From: Sporosarcina globispora
GTDB lineage: Bacteria > Bacillota > Bacilli > Bacillales > Cytobacillaceae
Direction of reading: 5' to 3'
Assembly: GCF_001274725.1 (NCBI RefSeq)
Contig: NZ_LGUF01000007.1
Coordinates: 2,115,629-2,179,628, forward strand
Length of the DNA stretch: 64,000 nucleotides
Positions 46,656-54,798 of the stretch are shown here, piece by piece. Position 1 is the stretch's first letter. Each line of letters opens with the position of its first letter. The notes under the pieces were generated by a model, which had not been told where the DNA came from, did no database searches, and saw nothing but the letters and a program-made list of their open reading frames with translations. The translations under genes were made by a program, and so were the position numbers.

Positions 46656-47225
46656 ATGTTTGGCCGAGTAATGAATAGAGCGAGCCATATACAGCCATAC
46701 GGCCATTTAAATCAAAATGTATACATTGATCCATTTTATATGGGGACAAATGGCCAATATTATTTAAGGCAGCAGACAATGCAGAATTATAATAATTCTG
46801 CTGGACAGTATAACCCTTATTATTTGCCTTTTAATATGGAATACCCTCAGCCGCCTCAGATGGCAGGATTGCAGCAAAGTTATTCACCGCATCCCTATCC
46901 GCAGCAAAATTATGACCCAGGATATTACTCACATACCGGTTCAAAAAATGCAGGGATATTCCAAAACCCATTAGAATCGGAAGACTATTATGGAAATCAA
47001 GCAAGCAAGCCAGCTGCTCCGCAAATGCCATATATGAATCCATATCCAAAACAATCCTTCATTTCAAAACAGCCATCTGGTGTGCAAAGCATAATGAATT
47101 CCTTTAAAGCCCAGGATGGTTCACTGGATCTCAATAAAATGGTGGACACTGCAGGCCAGATGATGTCTGCTGTAACGCAAGTATCATCAATGGTCAAAGG
47201 GATTGGGGGAATATTTAAATCTTAA
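46656..47225 (+). CDS. yppG: YppG family protein
   Basis: This 189-residue protein has a low-complexity N-terminal two thirds rich in Gln, Pro, Tyr and Asn ('SYSPHPYPQQNYDPGYYSHT'). A conserved C-terminal tail ('GSLDLNKMVDTAGQMMSAV' to 'IGGIFKS') is typical of the YppG family. Such composition resembles spore coat proteins, but that is inference. The ATG 46656 follows GGGGAGG; an in-frame TTG at 46650 is too close to it. Confidence 0.85.
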   Translation: MFGRVMNRASHIQPYGHLNQNVYIDPFYMGTNGQYYLRQQTMQNYNNSAGQYNPYYLPFNMEYPQPPQMAGLQQSYSPHPYPQQNYDPGYYSHTGSKNAGIFQNPLESEDYYGNQASKPAAPQMPYMNPYPKQSFISKQPSGVQSIMNSFKAQDGSLDLNKMVDTAGQMMSAVTQVSSMVKGIGGIFKS

Positions 47226-47231
47226 TTGATC

Positions 47232-47254
47232 ATGGCCGAATAGGCCTTTTTTTT
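47232..47254 (+). terminator. Weak terminator after yppG
   Basis: ATGGCC, loop GAATA, GGCC, then eight T residues. The stem is short but the T-run is good. Confidence 0.55.
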
Positions 47255-47475
47255 ATGGCCTTATATAGCGACCTTAGGCAGTGTTCTAAAATCGCCTTCA
47301 AAAATCAGACTTGAAAAAATTTTAAATATATTCGAAAATAAAATAGCTGGTCTATTTTTGAGTGTCCCTTTATATAGGAATTATTATCTATGAAAAATCG
47401 ATTGCATGATTGACAAAATTTAGATAAAAGTGAAAAAATAGAAAAATGACTTATAGTCATAAAGGGGGGATATTT

Positions 47476-48339
47476 ATGGTTCGTGCTCTGCAGCAAATAT
47501 TCATTATAATTATTTTAATTTTGCTTCTTGCAGCATTGCCAAAGATTATTTCTGTCGATCCATCGAGCGGAAGTCTTGAGTGGAGCTTTGACAGTTTGCC
47601 GCAAATTTATGGGGATTTCATCTTGGAAGTAAGCGGAGGCAGCCTGGGGACTTATCAGCTCGGCCAGCAAACTCGCCCTATAGCAGAGGATATTGCTGAT
47701 AATTTTTTAACCAGCCTGCAAATTGTATTGATTGCTGTGAATGCTTCCTTAATTATAAGTCTTATTTTCGGGGTATTTATCAGCCGCTTCAGGCTTACTA
47801 AGCTTTTTGGGGCTTTCTTGAATATACTTGCTTCCATTCCCGACTTTATCATCATAGTAATGTCAATGCTTCTTGCTGTTAAAATATATAAAACGACAGG
47901 GATCAGGGTGATTTCGCTCAGACCAGATGGAGGAGCCCTGAACACCTGGTTTCCCACTGTGCTTGCTGCGATTGCTCCAACGCTATATTTATTTAAGCTT
48001 GTCTCGGTCAAATATTATCAAACAAGCGGTGAGGACTATATTAAGACAGCTGTTGCAAAAGGAATGGGCTTGAATTACATAAACTTTCAGCATGTATATA
48101 AAAATTTGGAGCCATTTATCAAATCTGAATTAGTCAAAGTGATTTCCCTGGCAATTGGCAATCTATTTATTATTGAGCATATAATGAACGTTTCTGGCAT
48201 TACGAAGTTTATTTTTCAGAGCAATGAGGTACAGCCGATCGCAATTGGCTTATTTGCCATGCTTTTGATATCTCTGTTTGTTTATATTTCTATCAGGTTC
48301 ATATTCTATCTGTTTAAACGGGGTTTTATCTATGAATAA
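47476..48339 (+). CDS. ABC transporter permease, OppB/DppB type
   Basis: This 287-residue membrane protein has about six transmembrane helices (first at residues 6-26) and the EAA-like coupling loop 'YIKTAVAKGMGLNYINFQHVY' (about residues 190-210) of binding-protein-dependent transporters of the oligopeptide/nickel family. It lacks the long conserved OppB N-terminal signature and is rather divergent. ATG 47476 follows AAAGGGGGG. It overlaps the next gene, its likely heterodimer partner, by eight bases. No ATPase or solute-binding protein gene is near. Confidence 0.82.
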   Translation: MVRALQQIFIIIILILLLAALPKIISVDPSSGSLEWSFDSLPQIYGDFILEVSGGSLGTYQLGQQTRPIAEDIADNFLTSLQIVLIAVNASLIISLIFGVFISRFRLTKLFGAFLNILASIPDFIIIVMSMLLAVKIYKTTGIRVISLRPDGGALNTWFPTVLAAIAPTLYLFKLVSVKYYQTSGEDYIKTAVAKGMGLNYINFQHVYKNLEPFIKSELVKVISLAIGNLFIIEHIMNVSGITKFIFQSNEVQPIAIGLFAMLLISLFVYISIRFIFYLFKRGFIYE

Positions 48340-50740
48340 GCTGATAAAAATAAATTACTCTTTAATTATCGGAATTCTTATGGCTGCAGTCTTGCTATTT
48401 TTCTGTATATTTGGGCCTATGCTTGCACCTCATTCATTGACTTCTGTATTGGAAACACAATATACAAACGGAAAAGTCCTTGCTCCGCCATTGGAGCCTT
48501 TCGAATCATCGTCCTATCCGCTGGGTACTGATAAATGGGGCTATGATCTCTTATCCATGATTTTATATGGATTGAGATACACTGTTTTTATTGCAGCAGC
48601 AGTCACGTCCATTAAAATGGCTTTTGGAGCAATTATCGGTTTGTATGCCGGCATCTTGAAAAGGACGCCAGGATGGCTGATTGCTTTTGAAAATGCATGG
48701 AGCTACGTTCCTCTCTTTCTGATACTGTATTTTTTCCTTTCACCAATAAGCTTCAACAGTAATCTAAAGCAAAGTGTTCTAATAGGCTATTTTATAGTCA
48801 TTGCGTCAATCATCAGCATTCCAAGCATTGTGTCATCTGTAAGGCTTAAAACAGCAGAATTATATAAGTCCGTTTATATTGAAGCGGCAAAAGCTTTGGG
48901 GGCTGGAAAGCACCGTTTGATCTGGAAGCATATTTTCCCTCAGTTAAAGGAAACGTTCCTTGTTATGTTTATACTTGAAATTGTGTATGTGATCGCCCTT
49001 ATGGGACAGCTGGCGCTTTTGAATATTTTTGTCGGCGGCACCATTATGAGATATGACCCGATCATATACCTATCAGCTACAAAAGAACTGGCGGGACTTG
49101 CTGGCCAGGCCAGGTTAAATATTTATGGCAACACCCATATATTAATTGCGCCATTAGCGGTCCTTTTACTTACAACTGTATCTTTCAGTCTGCTGGCAAA
49201 TGGACTGAAGAATCGCTTTCAATCAAACTATCAGCGTACGCCATGGATTAAGACAGGGCATGAACCATTAGTACAGCCTTCAAGAAAACAATATGGCCGA
49301 AAAAAGAAATTTTGGTCTTACTCAGGCCCTAAAGCGGCATTTGCTGCATTAGTTATTGCTTTTGCTGGTGCTGGTGTCTATGTTGTGGCTGCAAAGAATT
49401 CGAATGTTGGCGTTAAAAGCGGCAGCAGGGCGGATTATAAAATTGATCTGGAAATGAATAGCGAAGGCTATTTCACTGTCAATGCAGATATTGAAATGAA
49501 AAACCAATCAAATAAAGAATGGAATGAGCTTGTCTTTTATTTCATTCCAAACGTTTTTGAAGATGGACATACGTTTGATTCTGTTGAAGGAACCTCTGAA
49601 GCAGATATCACGAAGGTAACAGTTAATGGGCAAAAAGCAAATTATAAGCTAAAGGGTGATACGTTAACCATTGACTTGAAATCTGATATGAAGGATAAGA
49701 GCAAACATAAGGTAAAGATCGAATATGGATTTACAGTCCCTGACAGGGGCAGCCGCTTTTCAAAAGTAGGCACTAACTATTATCTTGCTCAATGGTATCC
49801 TATGGCTGCAGTTTTTCAAAAAGGGAAATGGAATAAAGAGCCTTATATGGAGGGACTCGAAACATTCCATACGGGCTTCTCTGATTTCAATGTTTCCTAT
49901 AAACTGCCAGAAGGGTATTCCCTTGCATCCACAGCAGGTATAGATCCGGCAGAAGGAGAGAATGAAGGGACGGTTAAAGCCAAAAGGGTCAGGGATTTCT
50001 TCATGGCGGTCATGAAGGATATGAAAGTTTATGAAACGGAAGCAAAAGAAGGCGTGAAGGTCAGGTTATTTTCCAGGAGCAATCATGACAAAGATCCGGA
50101 AGCTTCGTTAGCCCTGGCAAAAAAAGCATTAACTTTCTATCAGGATAAGATAGGGGAGTACCCCCATGAGCAGCTGGACATTGTTTTGGATGAAGGACAA
50201 TTTATGGAATATCCCGGCATTGTCACAATCAATCCCTATATTGATGATAAGAGATTTTATGAAATTTCCATCGTCCATGAAATTGCTCATCAGTATTTTT
50301 ATGGAGTAGTCGCCAATGACCCATACAACCACGCATGGGTTGATGAAGGGATTACTGAATTTGCCACATCAATGTATTTCTATGCCGGCCAAAATCAGGA
50401 TGAACGGCAGGCCTTTGGAATTTCCCATTATCGAATGGAGGCGATTGAAGAAGCTGGCCTTGGCAGGCAATATTCAAATGTGCCGATTAATGAGGTAAAG
50501 CATTCAGGATTTATATATGGTCAGCCTGCTTTGGAGATTTATGAAATGATTCAGGAAAAGTATACACTGAAGGGGGAATCCCCTGAAGCAGTGGGGATGC
50601 AGTTCCTGTCGGATTATTACCAAAAATTCCGTTATAAAGAGGTCGATACGAAGGAGTTTATATACTTCACTAAAGATTATTTCAGTGTGCCGGCCGGCTA
50701 TTTCAATAATTGGATTGATACATCTAAAGTAAACAGCTAA
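48332..50740 (+). CDS. OppC/DppC-type ABC permease fused to M1-family metallopeptidase
   Basis: This 802-residue protein joins two systems. Residues 1-300 are an OppC-type permease: TM helix 12-30, 'YPLGTDKWGYDLLSMILYG' (62-80) and the EAA loop 'YIEAAKALGAGKHRLIWKH' (182-200). Residues 333-354 form an extra transmembrane helix. Residues 365-802 are an M1 aminopeptidase-like ectodomain: 'GQFMEYPG' (622-629) at the GxMEN site, H649-E650-xx-H653, 18 residues, then E672 in 'WVDEG', and a downstream Tyr. The frame is open throughout. ATG 48332 overlaps the previous gene. Substrate is unknown; peptide trimming coupled to uptake is a guess. Confidence 0.85.
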   Translation: MNKLIKINYSLIIGILMAAVLLFFCIFGPMLAPHSLTSVLETQYTNGKVLAPPLEPFESSSYPLGTDKWGYDLLSMILYGLRYTVFIAAAVTSIKMAFGAIIGLYAGILKRTPGWLIAFENAWSYVPLFLILYFFLSPISFNSNLKQSVLIGYFIVIASIISIPSIVSSVRLKTAELYKSVYIEAAKALGAGKHRLIWKHIFPQLKETFLVMFILEIVYVIALMGQLALLNIFVGGTIMRYDPIIYLSATKELAGLAGQARLNIYGNTHILIAPLAVLLLTTVSFSLLANGLKNRFQSNYQRTPWIKTGHEPLVQPSRKQYGRKKKFWSYSGPKAAFAALVIAFAGAGVYVVAAKNSNVGVKSGSRADYKIDLEMNSEGYFTVNADIEMKNQSNKEWNELVFYFIPNVFEDGHTFDSVEGTSEADITKVTVNGQKANYKLKGDTLTIDLKSDMKDKSKHKVKIEYGFTVPDRGSRFSKVGTNYYLAQWYPMAAVFQKGKWNKEPYMEGLETFHTGFSDFNVSYKLPEGYSLASTAGIDPAEGENEGTVKAKRVRDFFMAVMKDMKVYETEAKEGVKVRLFSRSNHDKDPEASLALAKKALTFYQDKIGEYPHEQLDIVLDEGQFMEYPGIVTINPYIDDKRFYEISIVHEIAHQYFYGVVANDPYNHAWVDEGITEFATSMYFYAGQNQDERQAFGISHYRMEAIEEAGLGRQYSNVPINEVKHSGFIYGQPALEIYEMIQEKYTLKGESPEAVGMQFLSDYYQKFRYKEVDTKEFIYFTKDYFSVPAGYFNNWIDTSKVNS

Positions 50741-50766
50741 ATAAGCCCATTGGACATACTTAATGT

Positions 50767-50807
50767 AAACAAAAACAAGCAAGCAATGATACTGCTTGTT
50801 TTTGTTT
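50767..50807. terminator. Bidirectional terminator after the permease-peptidase gene
   Basis: AAACAAAAACAAGCA and TGCTTGTTTTTGTTT form a perfect 15-base-pair stem with T-rich tails on both strands; it serves the fusion gene and the convergent Hsp20 gene. Confidence 0.88.
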
Positions 50808-50863
50808 AACCAGCACCTATTAGAAAGCAGGATTGCCTATCTTCACCAAGCTTGCAGCCGGGA

Positions 50864-51328
50864 TCAGCTTTCATCAATCACGATTCTTTTTCCCTGCTGT
50901 TTTGGCACTGTGATTTGCAGGAGGCCATTTTGGTATACTGCCTTTACTTTCTTTTCATTAACAGGCTGGGGAAGCGGAATGGTCCGGCTGGATCGCTGCA
51001 TGCTTTGCTGTCTTCGGGAAATCTTATTCTTCTCATCTTCTTCAGTTACCATCTCTGAAGATTTAACAGAAATGGTTATATAATTGTCCAGAATGTCAAT
51101 TTGTATCTGCTCTTTATTTATTCCCGGAAGTTCTGCACTAATGATATGTTCTTTTTCAGTTTCAGCAACATCCACATGGAAGGTGGAAGAAAACGGAAAG
51201 GGATTTTTAAAGAAATCATCCATTGTTTGCAGAAATCCTTTTACGGGTTTTTCATGGAAAATCTGATTCATCGATTTCATTAAATCACCAAAAGGCTCAT
51301 TTCTGTCTTTTTTCTTTGGATCCTCCAA
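50864..51328 (-). CDS. Hsp20/alpha-crystallin family protein
   Basis: This 154-residue small heat-shock-type protein has an alpha-crystallin domain from 'FHVDVAETEKEHIISAELPG' (about residue 50) to 'NGLLQITVPKQQGKRIVID', with the conserved 'ELPGI' and 'NGLLQITVPK' (GxLxIxxP) elements. It probably acts as an ATP-independent holdase; homologues in Bacillus include spore coat and stress proteins. The TTG start follows GAGAGGAG. It lies between two convergent or tandem terminators and seems monocistronic. Confidence 0.88.
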   Translation of the reverse strand: MEDPKKKDRNEPFGDLMKSMNQIFHEKPVKGFLQTMDDFFKNPFPFSSTFHVDVAETEKEHIISAELPGINKEQIQIDILDNYITISVKSSEMVTEEDEKNKISRRQQSMQRSSRTIPLPQPVNEKKVKAVYQNGLLQITVPKQQGKRIVIDES

Positions 51329-51417
51329 TTATATCCATCTCCTCTCAAACAGGCTTTTTCAACATATCGTATGCTGTCCCTTGGGTGAATGTTCCTGTTG
51401 TACATTAAGGACAAAAG

Positions 51418-51443
51418 AAAAAACCGCACAGGGCGGCTTTTAA
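51418..51443 (-). terminator. Terminator of the Crp/Fnr gene
   Basis: On the minus strand AAAAGCCGC, loop CCTGT, GCGGTTTTTTC, starting at the stop codon of the regulator gene. Confidence 0.78.
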
Positions 51444-52132
51444 AAGATTGTCTCTAAAAGCTGATCAGGATTTATGATTAGGTGTCCGTCCTGATCCGTT
51501 TTAATTAACATTTCCTTTTTCATCTTTGTTAAAGTCCTGCTTACCGTTTCTCTTGTAGTGCCGATCATATTGGCAAGGTCTTTATTGGTAAAATCCCCAT
51601 TTAAAATAATGCTGCCGTTCTCGAGCTTTTTCCCATGCATTTTGGCAAGCCGGACAAGCAGCTTGATGATCTGCTCATACGTATTGTTTAGAATTTGCGC
51701 TTCCAGCCTTTCCTGCAGATCAACAATTTTTTCACCCAGCACTTTAAACACCTTGATGCATAGTTCAGGATTTTCAATTAGTACCTTCTCAAACTGCGAA
51801 ATCGGCACAACGACCAGCTGCGCATTTTCAAGCACCTCGGAAAAAGCCGGATATCCTCCTTTTCTGAAAAATCCTACATGAGGAAACATCTCGCCTTTTG
51901 TTAAGATGGCTACAATCTGTTCTTTGCCATTGATATCACTTCTATAGATCTTTACTCTGCCTTTATTAATAAAATAAACATTTTCCAGAGGGTCATCCTG
52001 TAGAAAAACATGACTTCCTTTTTTCCATTCCCTTGATATTGAAATCTCTACTACTTTATCCAGCTCTTCATTGTTGAGTTCTTTAAAAAGAGAGAACTGG
52101 GAAAGAACTCCCTTAATTTCTTCTGCTTTCAT
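51440..52132 (-). CDS. Crp/Fnr family transcriptional regulator
   Basis: This 230-residue regulator has an N-terminal cyclic-nucleotide-binding-like beta barrel ('FLQDDPLENVYFINKGRVKIY', residues about 43-63), a long dimer helix, and a C-terminal HTH ('FTNKDLANMIGTTRETVSRTL'). The only cysteine is at 'PELCIK', so the iron-sulfur ligands of FNR are missing and oxygen sensing by a cluster is unlikely. The effector and targets are not readable here. The start follows AGAGGTGGATC. It diverges from mrfA. Confidence 0.9.
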   Translation of the reverse strand: MKAEEIKGVLSQFSLFKELNNEELDKVVEISISREWKKGSHVFLQDDPLENVYFINKGRVKIYRSDINGKEQIVAILTKGEMFPHVGFFRKGGYPAFSEVLENAQLVVVPISQFEKVLIENPELCIKVFKVLGEKIVDLQERLEAQILNNTYEQIIKLLVRLAKMHGKKLENGSIILNGDFTNKDLANMIGTTRETVSRTLTKMKKEMLIKTDQDGHLIINPDQLLETIF

Positions 52133-52456
52133 GATCCACCTCTTGTGTCCTGTCCTATAAAATTTATTGTAACAAAAAACTTTAAGAACGTTTATAAATA
52201 AATAAAAGCTAGTTTTAACTTCGGGTCCTTAAAGAAATAAGAGACAGCTCCAGCAGCTATTCCTCCATGTATAAATTCCTTTGAAGAAATTTGATCAAGC
52301 TCAAATGAGATATATAATGATTCTCCTATATTTAGAACTTTCAGTTAATTTTCTTCATGAAGGCTGAATTAGTGAAAATGAAGATTGAAGAATTAAAGTT
52401 TAGCAGATTTCCTTCCATAAAAAGTTAATGAAATTTAAGAGTTTGCTCTGTTAGAA

Positions 52457-52470
52457 CGAACGTTTATTCG
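52457..52470 (+). promoter_or_regulatory. LexA-like (SOS) box upstream of mrfAB
   Basis: The divergent region 52133-52497 holds no gene. CGAAC-GTTT-ATTCG at 52457-52470 differs by one base from the symmetric Bacillus SOS box CGAAC-N4-GTTCG. TAGAAT at 52472-52477 just after it could be the -10 box. The start codon is 28 bases downstream. LexA control is a prediction. Confidence 0.5.
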
Positions 52471-52497
52471 CTAGAATAGGTGTATGAGGTGAAATAG

Positions 52498-54798
52498 ATG
52501 AAAGTACGAAAAAATCTGCCTGAAATCATGAAAGAGCTTATATCTGAACAGCAATATAAAGATAATATCGTTCATTGGCATACAATAGAAGAAAAAGAGG
52601 CAAAAACTGCCGGCCTTCCTGAAGGCATCCATCCATCTTTAAAAGAAGCATTACTTAAGAGAGGGATTACAAGGCTTTATACACATCAAAAAACGTCTTA
52701 TCAGACAGTCATGAAAGGGAACAGTCTTGTGGCAGTTACACCAACTGCCTCAGGGAAAACTCTTTGCTACAACCTTCCTGTGCTGCAGACAATCGTCAAT
52801 GACCCTGATGCAAGGGCTCTATATATGTTTCCCACAAAAGCACTGGCACAGGACCAGAAAAGTGAAATCAATGAAATCATTCAGGAGTCCGGATTGGATA
52901 TCAATTCCTATACATACGACGGGGATACACCAGCAAACATCCGGCAAAAGGTACGCAGGGCTGGGCATGTGGTTATAACAAACCCGGATATGCTTCACTC
53001 GGCGATATTGCCTCATCATACAAAATGGGTGTCCTTGTTTGAAAATTTAAAGTATGTGGTCATAGATGAACTTCATATTTACAGAGGGGTATTTGGCAGC
53101 CATGTAGCAAATGTCATTCGCCGCCTTAGGCGCATTTGCCGTTTTTATGGCAGTGACCCCATTTTTATCTGTACATCTGCAACAATAGCAAACCCTCTTG
53201 AGCTCGCGGAAAAGCTTACAGAAAAGCCAATGAAACTCGTAGATAATAATGGGGCACCGAGCGGGAAAAAACATTTTGTTTTTTATAATCCTCCCATCGT
53301 CAATAAACCGCTGAATATCAGAAGAAGTGCTACTCTCGAAGCAAGAAAGCTTGCAGGTATACTTCTGAAAAATAAAATTCAGACCATAGTGTTTGCAAGA
53401 AGCAGGGTCAGAGTCGAAATCCTGCTGTCTTACCTCCAGGAACTTGTAAAGCATAAATTGGGACCGAAGGCAATACGGGGATATCGAGGCGGTTATCTGC
53501 CAACCCAGAGGCGGGAAATTGAAAAAGGACTGCGGTCAGGGGAGATTTATGGAGTTGTCAGTACAAATGCCTTGGAGCTCGGCGTGGATATCGGGCAGCT
53601 CCAGGTTTGTGTCATGACTGGATACCCAGGTACAATTGCCAGCTCATGGCAGCAGGCAGGACGTGCGGGCAGAAGACATGGTGAATCGCTTGTCATCATG
53701 GTGGCAAGCTCCAGTCCGCTTGATCAATATGTCATTCAAAATCCTGATTACTTTTTCAATAAAAGTCCTGAAACAGCCAGAATAAACCCAGACAATCTTA
53801 TTATTCTGGTGGACCATATCAAATGTGCAGCCTATGAGCTCCCTTTTAATGCCGGAGAACGTTTTGGGGATTTTGAGACTGAAGAAGTTTTAGAGTATCT
53901 GGCAGAAGAAAGGGTTCTTCATCAGAATGGAGATAAATTTTATTGGATGAAGGACTCATTTCCTGCCCATAATATCAGCCTTCGTTCAGCCTCTCAGGAA
54001 AATGTTGTCATAATCGATCAATCGGATATTGCGAATGTAAAGGTAATTGGCGAAATGGACCGCTTTTCTGCTATGACTCTTCTGCATGAAGAAGCAATCT
54101 ATCTTCATCAGGGGACTCAGTTCCAGGTGGAAATGCTTGATTGGGAAGAAAAAAAGGCCTTTGTCCGGGAGGTGGATGTTGATTACTTTACAGATGCTAA
54201 TCTGGCAGTCGAGCTAAAAGTGCTGGAACAGGATAAACTCAGGATATCATCCATTGGGGAAGTTGGGTTTGGGGATGTAAGTGTTGTGGCAATGGCAACG
54301 ATATTTAAAAAAATCAAGTTTGAAACACATGAAAATATCGGGTCCGGTCCAATAACACTTCCTGAAGAAGAGCTTCATACAAGCTCTACCTGGCTTTCCT
54401 TTAACCAGGAATCTTTAAGTTATAAGCAAGACCGGCTCGAGCAGGGACTCATCGGAACAGCACATGCACTGAAGCATATTGTGCCGCTTTTTGTTATGTG
54501 CGATCCTCAGGACGTTCATGTTGTCCCTCAAGTGAAAGCTGCCCATAATGAAAAGCCGACGATCTTTTTCTATGACAGGTATCCTGGCGGTGTAGGGTTA
54601 AGCGAGAAGATTTTTGGAGGAATAGAACATATCATGCACGAAACGATGGAAATGGTCAGCAGATGCTCATGTGAGCATGGATGTCCTTCCTGCATTGGAT
54701 CAGATACTTCAACAGAAACGGCAAAAAAAGACGTTCTCAGGATTCTCGGTTCTTTTAAAAATGGCGTTACTAGTGCAGGTGATAGACTTGTCCATTAA
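52498..54798 (+). CDS. mrfA: DEAD/DEAH-box helicase MrfA (YprA)
   Basis: This 766-residue superfamily 2 helicase works with MrfB in repair of mitomycin C damage in B. subtilis. Motifs: Walker A 'TPTASGKT' (81-88), box II 'VIDELHIYRG', 'TSATIANP', and box VI 'QAGRAGRR'. The C-terminal DUF1998 domain carries a four-cysteine metal site at C723, C725, C729 and C732 ('CSCEHGCPSC'). Start at ATG 52498 follows a weak TGAGGTGAAATAG site. It overlaps mrfB by 11 bases. Confidence 0.95.
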   Translation: MKVRKNLPEIMKELISEQQYKDNIVHWHTIEEKEAKTAGLPEGIHPSLKEALLKRGITRLYTHQKTSYQTVMKGNSLVAVTPTASGKTLCYNLPVLQTIVNDPDARALYMFPTKALAQDQKSEINEIIQESGLDINSYTYDGDTPANIRQKVRRAGHVVITNPDMLHSAILPHHTKWVSLFENLKYVVIDELHIYRGVFGSHVANVIRRLRRICRFYGSDPIFICTSATIANPLELAEKLTEKPMKLVDNNGAPSGKKHFVFYNPPIVNKPLNIRRSATLEARKLAGILLKNKIQTIVFARSRVRVEILLSYLQELVKHKLGPKAIRGYRGGYLPTQRREIEKGLRSGEIYGVVSTNALELGVDIGQLQVCVMTGYPGTIASSWQQAGRAGRRHGESLVIMVASSSPLDQYVIQNPDYFFNKSPETARINPDNLIILVDHIKCAAYELPFNAGERFGDFETEEVLEYLAEERVLHQNGDKFYWMKDSFPAHNISLRSASQENVVIIDQSDIANVKVIGEMDRFSAMTLLHEEAIYLHQGTQFQVEMLDWEEKKAFVREVDVDYFTDANLAVELKVLEQDKLRISSIGEVGFGDVSVVAMATIFKKIKFETHENIGSGPITLPEEELHTSSTWLSFNQESLSYKQDRLEQGLIGTAHALKHIVPLFVMCDPQDVHVVPQVKAAHNEKPTIFFYDRYPGGVGLSEKIFGGIEHIMHETMEMVSRCSCEHGCPSCIGSDTSTETAKKDVLRILGSFKNGVTSAGDRLVH

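Noticed and set aside
48332..50740. Frameshift or assembly error joining two neighbouring genes
   Set aside because: The frame is open across the junction, codon usage is even, and an added transmembrane helix with basic residues before it places the peptidase outside the cell. Resequencing would settle it.
54671..54787. N-terminal extension of mrfB inside mrfA
   Set aside because: The in-frame ATG lies in the cysteine-rich end of mrfA and has no ribosome-binding site; homologues start at the equivalent of 54788.
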